Positions 25,404-33,392 of a stretch of DNA of 64,000 nt are shown piece after piece. Positions within the stretch are counted from its first letter, which is position 1. Every line of letters begins with the position of its first letter. Under the pieces are notes generated by a model. That model ran no database searches. It was not told the origin of the DNA and saw nothing but the letters and a program-made list of their open reading frames with translations. The stretch is from DASXYG01 sp036502625 (lineage in GTDB: Bacteria > Actinomycetota > Actinomycetes > Streptosporangiales > Streptosporangiaceae), in assembly GCA_036502625.1 (NCBI GenBank), contig DASXYG010000085.1, positions 1 through 64,000 of the forward strand, in the 5' to 3' direction. Position numbers and translations under genes: made by a program.

Positions 25404-26852
25404 TTACGTACGGGGGGACGAGGACGTGGCGGTCGGTCGGCGGCGGATGATCGGGCGCACCTCATCGTCGGACGCGGCGCCGAGCATCCGGCGCACCGGG
25501 TCCACGGTGAACGTGACGACCGCGTTGACCACCAGGACGATCAGCCCGATGTTGATCCCGGCCAGCTCGGTGAGGCCGAACGCCTGGAGGCCGAGCCCGA
25601 GGACCAGGCCGACGATGATGCCCGCGCAGATGGCCGTCTTCGTGGTGCGGCGGCTGAACAGCGTGGCCAGCCAGGCGGGCACGATCTGCGCGGCCACGAC
25701 GTACGCGAACGTCAGGATGTTCAGCATCAGCCCCTGGAGCGTCACCGCGAGCAGGGCGGACACCAGCAGGAACGCCACGATGCAGACCCCGACCGAGCGG
25801 CGCTGCCGGTCCTGGCGCATGTTCGGCACGATGTTGCGGCTGATGATCGCGCCGAAGCCCAGCGACAGCACGGCCAGCAGCAGGAAGCCGGACAGCGCGG
25901 CGGCGCCGGCGGCCAGCCCCACCAGCCACGGGCTGCCCACCGCGTGGGTCGCGGCGGTGAACGCCAGGTTCGGGTCGGACACCTTCAGCTCGGCGAGCGC
26001 GTAGTACGACGCGAGCACCAGCGGCGGGTACATCAGCATGTACAGCGGCTGTGCGATGAACGTCCGCTTGATCGTGCGCTCCGAGCGGGCCGCGACGACC
26101 AGCGTGAAGCCGGAGACGCCCAGGTAGAACGTGGGCGCCTGGAGCAGGATCGTGGACAGCGCGTACACCAGCGGCTTCCCCGACATCGTCACGGTCGCGC
26201 CGCCCGCCACCGCGCCGTCGAACAGCTTCCCGACACCGCCGATCGACACGGCCGCCACGATGCCGACCACGACGATCGCCGCGAACATGACGAGGTCCTT
26301 GAGGATCGACACCATCGCGGGCGCCCGCAACCCGGTGATCAGCACGTACGCCAGCGCGATCGCCACCGACAGCACCACCGTGCCGGCCGCGCCGATGTGG
26401 AAGCCGAGGGCGGCGAGCGCCACCTGCAGCCCGGCGAACTGGTACTGCGCCCACGGGATCATGTAGCCGATCGCGGCGATCGACGCGAGGATCTCCAGCG
26501 TCCGGCTGCGGTAGTGGGAGCGCAGCACGTCCGGCATGGTCATCGCGTCGTACCGCTTGCCGGCGCGCCACAGCAGCGGGCCGACGAAGTAGCCGATCGG
26601 GTACGCCAGCAGGATGTAGCCGAGGAACCAGACGCCGTAGCTGGCGCCCTCGGCGTAGATGCCGCCGGGGAAGGCGATCATCGCGCCGATGCTGTAGATC
26701 TCGCCGACGGACAGGAAGAACAGCAGGAACCCGGAGAACGCCCGGCCGCCCACGAGGTACTGGCCGATGTCCACCTGCCGCACGCCGAACTTCGCGCCGA
26801 GCGCGAGGGCCAGCGACGCCGCGATGATCAGTACGAAGACCGTGATGTCCAT
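25404..26852 (-). CDS. sodium:solute symporter family protein
   Basis: A 482-residue membrane protein with about 13 predicted helices of the SSS family. Markers are the first helix from residue 4, FGVRQVDIGQYLVGGRAF, SVGEIYSIGAMIAFPGGIY and ATISR-like GAIISRNIVP. Members use the sodium gradient to import small organic acids, pantothenate, proline or purine-related compounds. ATG 26852 lies two bases after the stop of the small DUF3311 gene, whose end carries AGGAG as ribosome site. Pairing with a DUF3311 subunit is common in actinobacteria. It is probably the transporter feeding the YtcJ hydrolase encoded directly downstream. Confidence 0.9.
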   Translation of the reverse strand: MDITVFVLIIAASLALALGAKFGVRQVDIGQYLVGGRAFSGFLLFFLSVGEIYSIGAMIAFPGGIYAEGASYGVWFLGYILLAYPIGYFVGPLLWRAGKRYDAMTMPDVLRSHYRSRTLEILASIAAIGYMIPWAQYQFAGLQVALAALGFHIGAAGTVVLSVAIALAYVLITGLRAPAMVSILKDLVMFAAIVVVGIVAAVSIGGVGKLFDGAVAGGATVTMSGKPLVYALSTILLQAPTFYLGVSGFTLVVAARSERTIKRTFIAQPLYMLMYPPLVLASYYALAELKVSDPNLAFTAATHAVGSPWLVGLAAGAAALSGFLLLAVLSLGFGAIISRNIVPNMRQDRQRRSVGVCIVAFLLVSALLAVTLQGLMLNILTFAYVVAAQIVPAWLATLFSRRTTKTAICAGIIVGLVLGLGLQAFGLTELAGINIGLIVLVVNAVVTFTVDPVRRMLGAASDDEVRPIIRRRPTATSSSPRT

Positions 26853-26854
26853 GG

Positions 26855-27082
26855 CTACTCCTGGTCCTCGTCGGCATCGGCGTCGGCGGGGGTGCCGTCG
26901 AAGAACCGCCAGGTGATCCACAGGCAGAGGCTGGTCAGCGGGAACCAGCAGAACATCCAGAAGAACAGCAGCGGGACGCCCAGCACGCGGACGCCGGTGT
27001 CCGCGAGGAACGGCAGCACCACGAGGATGGCCGCGAAGGGGACGCCAAGACCGGTCACGATGGCGCCGACGCGTCGCGTCAT
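26855..27082 (-). CDS. DUF3311 small membrane subunit of the symporter
   Basis: A 75-residue membrane protein with two hydrophobic helices (about residues 8-26 and 34-58) and an acidic tail rich in Asp and Ala. Small proteins of this build, DUF3311, are regularly encoded immediately before SSS symporters and are thought to be accessory subunits. The ATG at 27082 has GGAGG five bases upstream; a GTG four codons earlier overlaps that site and is rejected. First gene of the three-gene operon that ends with the YtcJ hydrolase, divergent from the AtuA-like gene. Confidence 0.85.
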   Translation of the reverse strand: MTRRVGAIVTGLGVPFAAILVVLPFLADTGVRVLGVPLLFFWMFCWFPLTSLCLWITWRFFDGTPADADADEDQE

Positions 27083-27225
27083 GTCCGCCTCCACTGGTCG
27101 CCGACGATGATCGACTCATCGTGGCCAGCCGGGTGCCGTACGCGGAAGATCCAGTTCGGGCCGGACCCGATGGGGCCAGCTACCCTTGGAGACGTATCTC
27201 GTCCGAAATGGAAGCGAGGCATCCC

Positions 27226-28983
27226 GTGGGTGAGCGCCCGGTCCGTATCGCGAACTTCTCCGGCTACTTCGGCGACCGCTCCACCGCGTTCGACGAGGCC
27301 ATGGGCGGCGACGACATCGACGTCCTCATCGGGGACTACCTGGCCGAGTTCACCTTGGCCGCGCTGTCCGCACGGCACCGCGACGACCCCTCCAAGGGCT
27401 ACGTCTCCTACTTCCTGGACCAACTGCGCCCGCACGCCGCCGCCGTCGCCGACCGCGGCCTGAAGATCGTCGTCAACGCGGGCGGCTTCCACCCGGCCGG
27501 GCTCGCCGCCGCCGTACGGGAGCTGGCCGCCCAGCAGGGCGCCGACCTGCGGGTGGCGCACGTCGAGGGCGACAACGTGCTCCCCCGCCTCGCCGAGCTG
27601 CGCGCCGCCGGCCACGCCATGGAGAACCTCGACACGAGCGCGCCGCTGTCCGACTGGGGGTACGACCCGATCGCGGCGAACGCGTACCTCGGCGGCTGGG
27701 GCATCACGGCCGCGCTCGCCGACGGCGCCGACGTCGTCATCTGCGGGCGGGTCACCGACGCGTCGCTGACCTCAGGCGTGGCCGCCTGGTGGCATGGCTG
27801 GACCCCGACCTCGTGGAACGAGCTGGCCGGCGCGGTCACCGCCGGCCACATCATCGAGTGCGGCCCGCACGCCACCGGCGGCAACTTCTCCGGCTTCACC
27901 GAGATCCCCGGCATGGTGGCGCCCGGCTTCCCGATCGGCGAGGTGGCCGCCGACGGCAGCAGCGTGATCACCAAGCACGCGCGCGACGGCGGCGCGGTCA
28001 CCGTCGACACCGTCACCGCGCAGATCATGTACGAGATCCAGGGCACCCGCTACCTCAACCCCGACGTCACCGTGCACCTCGACACGGTCGAGCTGAGCCA
28101 GGCGGGCCCGGACCGGGTCCAGGTGTCCCCGGTCGCCGGCACACCGCCGCCGCCGACCACGAAGGTCGCCGTGTTCGCGCCCATCGGCTGGCAGATCGTC
28201 ACCACCGCGTACGTCACCGGCCTCGACGTGGACGCGAAGGCCGAGCTGCTGCGCGAGCAGGCGCGCATGCTGCTGCCGGACGTGGACGAGCTGGACGTCA
28301 CGCGGCTCGGCACCGCGGCCGCCGACCCGGACGGCCAGTGGGCCGCGACCGTGCCCGTACGGATCATGGGCGCGTCGCGGGAGCGCGCGCCGCTCGCGCG
28401 GTTCGCCGCGGCCATCAGCGGGCTGTTCCTGTGCAGCATCCCCGGCTTCTACCTGGACTCCGGCGCCGGCCAGCCGACCAGCCCGCGTCCGCGCGTCGAC
28501 TACTGGCCGGCACTGCTGCCGATGTCCGCGGTCCCGCACACCGCGGTCATGGACGACGGCCGCCGCGTCGCGATCGCGCCTCCGTCCGTGACCGAGGCGC
28601 CCAGCCAACCCGTCCACCCGGAGCCCGCCGCGCCGCCGGTCGCGCCCGGGTCCACGCGGCGGGGTCCGCTCGGCACGCTCGCGCACGCGCGCAGCGGCGA
28701 CAAGGGCGGCAACAGCAACGTCGGCATCTGGGTGCCGGACGAGCGCGCCTGGCCGTGGCTGCGCGACACGCTCAGCACGGACGAGCTGAAGCGGCTGATC
28801 CCGGAGACCAAGGACCTCGACGTCGTCCGGCACGAGTTCCCGCACCTGCGCGCCGTCCACTTCGTGCTGCGCGGCCTCCTCGGCACCGGCGGTTCGAGCA
28901 ACCTCCGCGTCGACCCCATCGGCAAGGCCATCGGCGAGTACATCCGCGCCCGCCACGTCGACATCCCCACCGACCTGCTCTGA
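27226..28983 (+). CDS. AtuA-like acyclic terpene utilisation family protein (DUF1446)
   Basis: A 585-residue protein with the two-part AtuA architecture. The large DUF1446 domain (about 1-360) shows RIANFSGYFGDR, IGDYLAEFTLA, NAGGFHPAGLA and GRVTDASL, and a C-terminal domain (about 480-585) begins ARSGDKGGNSNVGIW, the hallmark AtuA-C segment. AtuA is needed for citronellol/geraniol use in Pseudomonas, but its reaction is not established. GTG 27226 was chosen because GAGG lies six bases upstream; an in-frame ATG at 27208 lacks a ribosome site. It is monocistronic and divergent from the symporter operon. No other atu genes (geranyl-CoA carboxylase and so on) are in the window, so terpene use is not implied. 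Confidence 0.88.
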   Translation: MGERPVRIANFSGYFGDRSTAFDEAMGGDDIDVLIGDYLAEFTLAALSARHRDDPSKGYVSYFLDQLRPHAAAVADRGLKIVVNAGGFHPAGLAAAVRELAAQQGADLRVAHVEGDNVLPRLAELRAAGHAMENLDTSAPLSDWGYDPIAANAYLGGWGITAALADGADVVICGRVTDASLTSGVAAWWHGWTPTSWNELAGAVTAGHIIECGPHATGGNFSGFTEIPGMVAPGFPIGEVAADGSSVITKHARDGGAVTVDTVTAQIMYEIQGTRYLNPDVTVHLDTVELSQAGPDRVQVSPVAGTPPPPTTKVAVFAPIGWQIVTTAYVTGLDVDAKAELLREQARMLLPDVDELDVTRLGTAAADPDGQWAATVPVRIMGASRERAPLARFAAAISGLFLCSIPGFYLDSGAGQPTSPRPRVDYWPALLPMSAVPHTAVMDDGRRVAIAPPSVTEAPSQPVHPEPAAPPVAPGSTRRGPLGTLAHARSGDKGGNSNVGIWVPDERAWPWLRDTLSTDELKRLIPETKDLDVVRHEFPHLRAVHFVLRGLLGTGGSSNLRVDPIGKAIGEYIRARHVDIPTDLL

Positions 28984-29024
28984 CGCGACCCGGTGCGTCG
29001 GCGGCGGCCGCGCCCGGCTCACGC

Positions 29025-30245
29025 TCAGCGTGATACGGGCTGCGGCTGCCGTACGGCGGTGGTGGCGGCCGCCGCGGCGCCCACGATGGTCAGCACGGCC
29101 AGCGCCGTGTACGCCGCGGGATATCCGCCCGCCAGGTCCGCGACCAGCGCGCCGCCGCCGGGCGCCAGCGCCGTCACGGCCGTGATGGGCGCGGCGAACA
29201 CCCCGTTGACGCGGCCGAACGCGGCCGTGCCCCAGCGGTCGGACACCGCCGTGGCCTGCAACAGCGTGTACACACCGCGCGCCGCGCCCGCCAGCACGGC
29301 CACGCCGAGCAGCACGGCCACCGGGCCGGGCAGCACCCCGAGCACCACGACCGTGCCCGCGGCGACCACGAGGACGATGACCGTACGGGCGCGCGGCGAC
29401 GTGCGCCGGGCGATCGGCACGTAGAACGTCCGCCCGAGCACCTGCCCGGCCCCGCACAGCCCGAGCCCCACCGCGGCCAGGTGCGTGCCGAGGCCGCGCG
29501 CGGTCAGCAGCGGCACCAGGTTCACCGTCGCCGCGTACATCCCGAACGCGCCGACCGCCATGGCCGCGCTCAGCACGACGAACGCGCGGCTGCGCAGCAC
29601 CACCCGGGCGTGCGCGGCCCGCTCGGCACCCGCCGCCTCCGCGCCCCCGGCGTCCGTACGGTCGCGGCCCGGCCACGGCACCTTCAGGAACACCGCGTGC
29701 AGCGGCAGCGTGACGACCCCGAGCACGCAGGCCAGCACGACGTACACGCCGCGCCAGGACATGTGGTCGAGCAGCGTCGCCACCAGCGGCGCGAACACCG
29801 TGCTCGCGAACCCGCCGACCAGCGTCAGCGTGGTCAGCGCGCGCACGCGCCGCGCGCCGTACCAGCCGGTCAGCGCGGCGAACGCGGGCGGGTACAGCAG
29901 CGCCGCCTGCGCCAGCCCGGCCAGCACCCACGCGGCGTAGAACAGCGGCAGGTTGGGCGCGGCCGCCACGGCCAGCGTCCCCAGCACGCCCAGCACGGAG
30001 CCGGTCGTCATGACGGCGCGCGGCCCGCGCGCGTCGATCAGCCGGCCGACCACGATGCCCGCGAGCGCCGCCGTCACCGCCCCGGTGGAGAACGCGCCCA
30101 TCGCGACGGCGTTCGACCAGCCGGTGTCCCGGCTGACGGAGGACACCACCACGGGGAACGCGTAGTAGAGCGCACCCCAGCTCGTGATCTCGGTGACGCA
30201 GAGCGCGACCAGCGCCCGGCGTGCCCGATCGGGGCGGCCGGTCAG
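29025..30245 (-). CDS. MFS transporter
   Basis: A 12-helix major facilitator of about 406 residues. The first helix begins at ALVALCVTEITSWGALYYAFPV, and later markers are GRLIDARGPRAV between helices 2 and 3, the proton-coupled monocarboxylate-like pattern, and a central Ala/Asp-rich loop. The start is unclear. No in-frame ATG, GTG or TTG lies between the P450 coding region and the first helix, so I place it provisionally at a CTG (30245) that overlaps the P450 stop by four bases. Either a non-standard start or a start inside the P450 gene is needed. Third gene of the FadD-P450-MFS set; probably exports or imports that pathway's lipid-like compound. Confidence 0.78.
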   Translation of the reverse strand: MTGRPDRARRALVALCVTEITSWGALYYAFPVVVSSVSRDTGWSNAVAMGAFSTGAVTAALAGIVVGRLIDARGPRAVMTTGSVLGVLGTLAVAAAPNLPLFYAAWVLAGLAQAALLYPPAFAALTGWYGARRVRALTTLTLVGGFASTVFAPLVATLLDHMSWRGVYVVLACVLGVVTLPLHAVFLKVPWPGRDRTDAGGAEAAGAERAAHARVVLRSRAFVVLSAAMAVGAFGMYAATVNLVPLLTARGLGTHLAAVGLGLCGAGQVLGRTFYVPIARRTSPRARTVIVLVVAAGTVVVLGVLPGPVAVLLGVAVLAGAARGVYTLLQATAVSDRWGTAAFGRVNGVFAAPITAVTALAPGGGALVADLAGGYPAAYTALAVLTIVGAAAAATTAVRQPQPVSR

Positions 30246-31510
30246 CGGTGCAGGGTGTAGCGGATGGGCAGGTGCTTCAGGCCGCCGACGAACACCGTCT
30301 GCACGTGTTCCGGCTCGCCGTCGAGCTCGATCGACTCCAGCCGCGGCAGCAACTCGCGGAAGAACGACCTGGCCTCCATGCGGGCGAGCGCGGCGCCCAG
30401 GCAGTAGTGGATGCCGTGGCCGAACGCCAGGTGGCGGTTGGGATCGCGGCCGACGTCGAAGGTGAACGGGTCGTCGAAGACCTCCTCGTCGCGGTTCGCC
30501 GACGGGTAGCACAGCAGCGCGGAGTCGCCCGCGCGGATCGTGGTGCCGTGCAGGTCGTAGTCCTCCGTGGCGGTGCGCATGAACTCCATGACGGGCGTGA
30601 CCCAGCGGATCATCTCGTCCGTCGCGGTGGTCATGAGCTTGGCGTCCGGGCCGTCGGCGGCCAGCGCGCCGCGCAGCCGGTCGAGCTGGTCGGGGTGGTC
30701 CAGCAGCGCGTGCATGCCGCCGGCGATGGTGGAGCTGGTGGTGTCGTGCCCGGCGGTCGCGACGATCACGTAGTACGACGCGGTGTCGAGGTCGGACAGC
30801 GGCTCGCCGTCGACCACCGCGTTGGCGATCGCGGACGCGAGGTCGTCGGTCGGCGTGGCGCGGCGGTCGGCGGTGATCTGCTGGAAGTACGCGAAGAAGT
30901 CCAGCAGGACGGCGATCCGCTCCTCGTCGGTCTCGCCGCGCTGCCGCTCGGGGTCGGCGCCGCCGAACAGCTCCTGGGTCAGCGACAGCATCCGCGGGAA
31001 GTCGCTCTCCGGCAGGCCGAGCAGCGACAGGATGACGTACAGCGGGTAGTGCACGGCGATATCCGACGCGAAGTCGCAGCTCCCTCCGAGCTCCGCCATC
31101 CGCTCGACGTAGCGGCGCGCCAGCTCGTCGATGCGGATCTGGAGCCTGCGCATCGCCCGCGGGGAGAACCAGTTGGCCCCGATGGCGCGCTGCGCCTTGT
31201 GGTCGGGGTCGTCCATGTGGATCAGCGTGCGCAGGTTGCCGCCGTTGTCGCGCATGAACTGCTCGGCCACGTCCGGCATCAGCAGCGGGCGCGGCGCGTT
31301 CAGGAAGATCTCGTGGTTGCGCTCGATCTCCATGATGTCGGCGTGCTTGGTGATCGCCCAGAACGGCCGGAAGTCCGGCGCCTCGACCCGGTGCACCGGA
31401 TCCTCACGGCGCAGCACGGTCGTGGCGGCGTGGTAGCGGAGCGGATCGGCGTACGCGGCGGCGTCGACCAGCGCCAGGCCCGCCTCGTCCACCGGCATCG
31501 TCATCGTCAT
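30242..31510 (-). CDS. cytochrome P450
   Basis: A 422-residue soluble class-I P450. The oxygen-activation motif is AGHDTTS (253-259), ExxR is EMIR (299-302), and the heme-thiolate loop is FGHGIHYCLG with Cys370. RTLIHMDDPDHKAQR and the I-helix sequence resemble actinobacterial P450s acting on sterol side chains, terpenoids or fatty acids (CYP124/125/142-like surroundings), but the family cannot be fixed by eye. ATG 31510 has AGGGG upstream. No ferredoxin gene is adjacent. It follows the FadD-type ligase gene by 86 bases, with a palindrome in between, and overlaps the MFS gene. Confidence 0.92.
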   Translation of the reverse strand: MTMTMPVDEAGLALVDAAAYADPLRYHAATTVLRREDPVHRVEAPDFRPFWAITKHADIMEIERNHEIFLNAPRPLLMPDVAEQFMRDNGGNLRTLIHMDDPDHKAQRAIGANWFSPRAMRRLQIRIDELARRYVERMAELGGSCDFASDIAVHYPLYVILSLLGLPESDFPRMLSLTQELFGGADPERQRGETDEERIAVLLDFFAYFQQITADRRATPTDDLASAIANAVVDGEPLSDLDTASYYVIVATAGHDTTSSTIAGGMHALLDHPDQLDRLRGALAADGPDAKLMTTATDEMIRWVTPVMEFMRTATEDYDLHGTTIRAGDSALLCYPSANRDEEVFDDPFTFDVGRDPNRHLAFGHGIHYCLGAALARMEARSFFRELLPRLESIELDGEPEHVQTVFVGGLKHLPIRYTLHR

Positions 31511-31523
31511 GCGAACCCCTTAA

Positions 31524-31540
31524 ACCGAACCCGATTCGGT
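31524..31540. promoter_or_regulatory. palindrome just upstream of the P450 gene
   Basis: ACCGAA-CCCGA-TTCGGT has 6-bp arms and lies 14 bases before the P450 ATG, within the 86-base gap after the FadD-type gene. A TetR-type operator is possible. It could also be a weak hairpin in the mRNA, and no regulator gene is adjacent. Confidence 0.5.
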
Positions 31541-31596
31541 GACGCCATTCGACACCGGCGACCCGCCCGCTGGCAAACCGTACGCGCCGCGGCCGG

Positions 31597-33234
31597 TCAG
31601 CCGGCCGCGTCGAGCAGGTGGCGGCGCAGCGCGGCCCGGCGGAGCTTCCCCGACGGCGTCTTCGGCAGCGAGCCGGGCGGCAGCACGCGGACGACGTACG
31701 GCCGGGCGCCGACCTGCGCGGTCACCCGGGACGTCACCTCGTCGCCGATGCGCCGCGCGGCCTCCGGGTCGTCGGCCTGGCGCGACTCGACGGCCACCGC
31801 GAACCGGTCGCGTCCGGCGTGGTCGTCCAGCCGTACGGCCGCGGTGTTCCCGGCGCGCACGCCCTCGACCTCGGCGGCGGCCCGCTCCACGTCGGTGGGG
31901 TAGATGTTGCGGCCGCCCATGATGATGACGTCCTTGCGGCGGCCGCACACCACGACCTCGCCGCCGACCAGGTAGCCCTCGTCGCCGGTGTCGAGCCAGC
32001 CGTCGGCGTCCTTGGTCGCGACCGGGCCGTCCATGGTGAGGTAGCCGGGCGAGATGCTGGCGCCGCGCAGCCGCAGCAGGCCGACCTCGCGCTCGCCGAG
32101 CGGCTCGCCGTCCTCGCCGGTGACGGCCACCTCGATGCCCGGAACCGGCGGGCCCAGCAGCGGGAACGCGCGGGCGTCCGGCCGGTCGGCGGCGACCGGG
32201 GTGGCGCGGTGGCGCAGCTCTAGGTCGTCGGGGTCGATGTGGTCGACCACCATGCCGCGGCCCAGCGGCGCGAACGCCACGCCCAGCGTCGCCTCGGCCA
32301 TGCCGTACGCGCAGAACACCGCGCCGGGCGACATGCCGAACCGCTCCGCGGCGTCGCAGAACGTCCGGATGGCCGCCGGGTCGATGGGCTCCGCGCCGTT
32401 CAGCGCCAGCCGCAGCGTGGACAGGTCGTACGTGCCGTCCGCGACGTGGGCGAGGCGGCGGCCGATGATGGCGTACGCGAAGTTGGGCGCGGCGGTGACC
32501 GTGCCGCCGTAGCGGGTGATCAGCTCCGGCCAGGTCAGCGGGCCGCCGAGGAACTCCACCGGGGTGACCTTCACCAGCTCGATGCCGAGCATCATCGGCA
32601 CGATCAGGAACCCGACCATGCCCATGTCGTGGAACAGCGGCAGCCACGACACCATGACGTCGGTCTCCGGGACGAGCCCGGCGGCGATCTCCATCGCCTG
32701 GAAGTTCGCCCACAGGTTGCCGTGCGTGATCCGTACGGCCTTCGGCTCGGCGGTGGAGCCGCTGGTGAGCTGGAGCAGCGCGGTGTCGTCCTCGCCGAGC
32801 GGCACCGGGGTGAAGTCCGGCGCGTCGTCGTCGAGTCCGTCGAATCCGGAGACCGTGACGCCGTGGTCGCGCAGGACGTCGGCGATCGGCTCGAACGGCG
32901 GGCCGAGCAGCACCCGCCGCGCGCCGATCATGGCGAGCACGCGCACCGTGTCGTCCGCCCAGGTGGCGAGGTCCGTACGGGCGGTGGGCTGGTGGAGCAT
33001 CGTGATCGAGCCCCCGGCGAGCCAGACCGCCTGCACGCCCGGCGCGATGATCTCCGGGTCGCCGGCGAGCAGCGCGACCGCGTCGCCGCGCGCGACACCG
33101 GCGGCGCGCAGCGCGGCGGCCATGCCCCGCGCCCTGTGGTGCACCTCCCCCCAGGTGCGGCGGATGGGGGCGGCGGGCTCACCGGTGGTGATGCCCTTCT
33201 CTGAGACGCCCGCGGTGGCCAGCAGCTTCTCCAT
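31597..33234 (-). CDS. fatty-acyl-CoA/AMP ligase (FadD-type)
   Basis: A 545-residue member of the adenylate-forming enzymes. The AMP-binding P-loop is LTSGSTAEPKAV, later motifs are FCAYGMAEATLGVAF, GWLDTGDEGYL and KDVIIMGGRNIYP, and the catalytic C-terminal lysine is in LPKTPSGKLRR. The long upper sequence and NIYPTDVE resemble the FadD/FAAL group, which activates long-chain acids as acyl-AMP or acyl-CoA. Start is ATG 33234, with GTG four codons earlier as alternative; neither has a clear ribosome site. It heads the FadD-P450-MFS set and is divergent from the kinase-like gene. Confidence 0.88.
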   Translation of the reverse strand: MEKLLATAGVSEKGITTGEPAAPIRRTWGEVHHRARGMAAALRAAGVARGDAVALLAGDPEIIAPGVQAVWLAGGSITMLHQPTARTDLATWADDTVRVLAMIGARRVLLGPPFEPIADVLRDHGVTVSGFDGLDDDAPDFTPVPLGEDDTALLQLTSGSTAEPKAVRITHGNLWANFQAMEIAAGLVPETDVMVSWLPLFHDMGMVGFLIVPMMLGIELVKVTPVEFLGGPLTWPELITRYGGTVTAAPNFAYAIIGRRLAHVADGTYDLSTLRLALNGAEPIDPAAIRTFCDAAERFGMSPGAVFCAYGMAEATLGVAFAPLGRGMVVDHIDPDDLELRHRATPVAADRPDARAFPLLGPPVPGIEVAVTGEDGEPLGEREVGLLRLRGASISPGYLTMDGPVATKDADGWLDTGDEGYLVGGEVVVCGRRKDVIIMGGRNIYPTDVERAAAEVEGVRAGNTAAVRLDDHAGRDRFAVAVESRQADDPEAARRIGDEVTSRVTAQVGARPYVVRVLPPGSLPKTPSGKLRRAALRRHLLDAAG

Positions 33235-33392
33235 GACTCGACTCACGGGCGCAAGCGTACGCACACGCCCCGGTCCCGTCAGCTCGAATGGGTTGGACAA
33301 TTCGTCTAAAAGGACAGCCTGTTCCAGGGGTACCATTCATCCGCGCCACCGGATGGGTGTGGGTGTGGGCGGGTGGAGCTTGGAGGTCGATC

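Noticed and set aside
24045..27110. A 1021-codon open frame opposite the YtcJ hydrolase and symporter genes
   Set aside because: It is the antisense shadow of two recognisable genes, rich in Arg, Asp, Val and His, with no motif.
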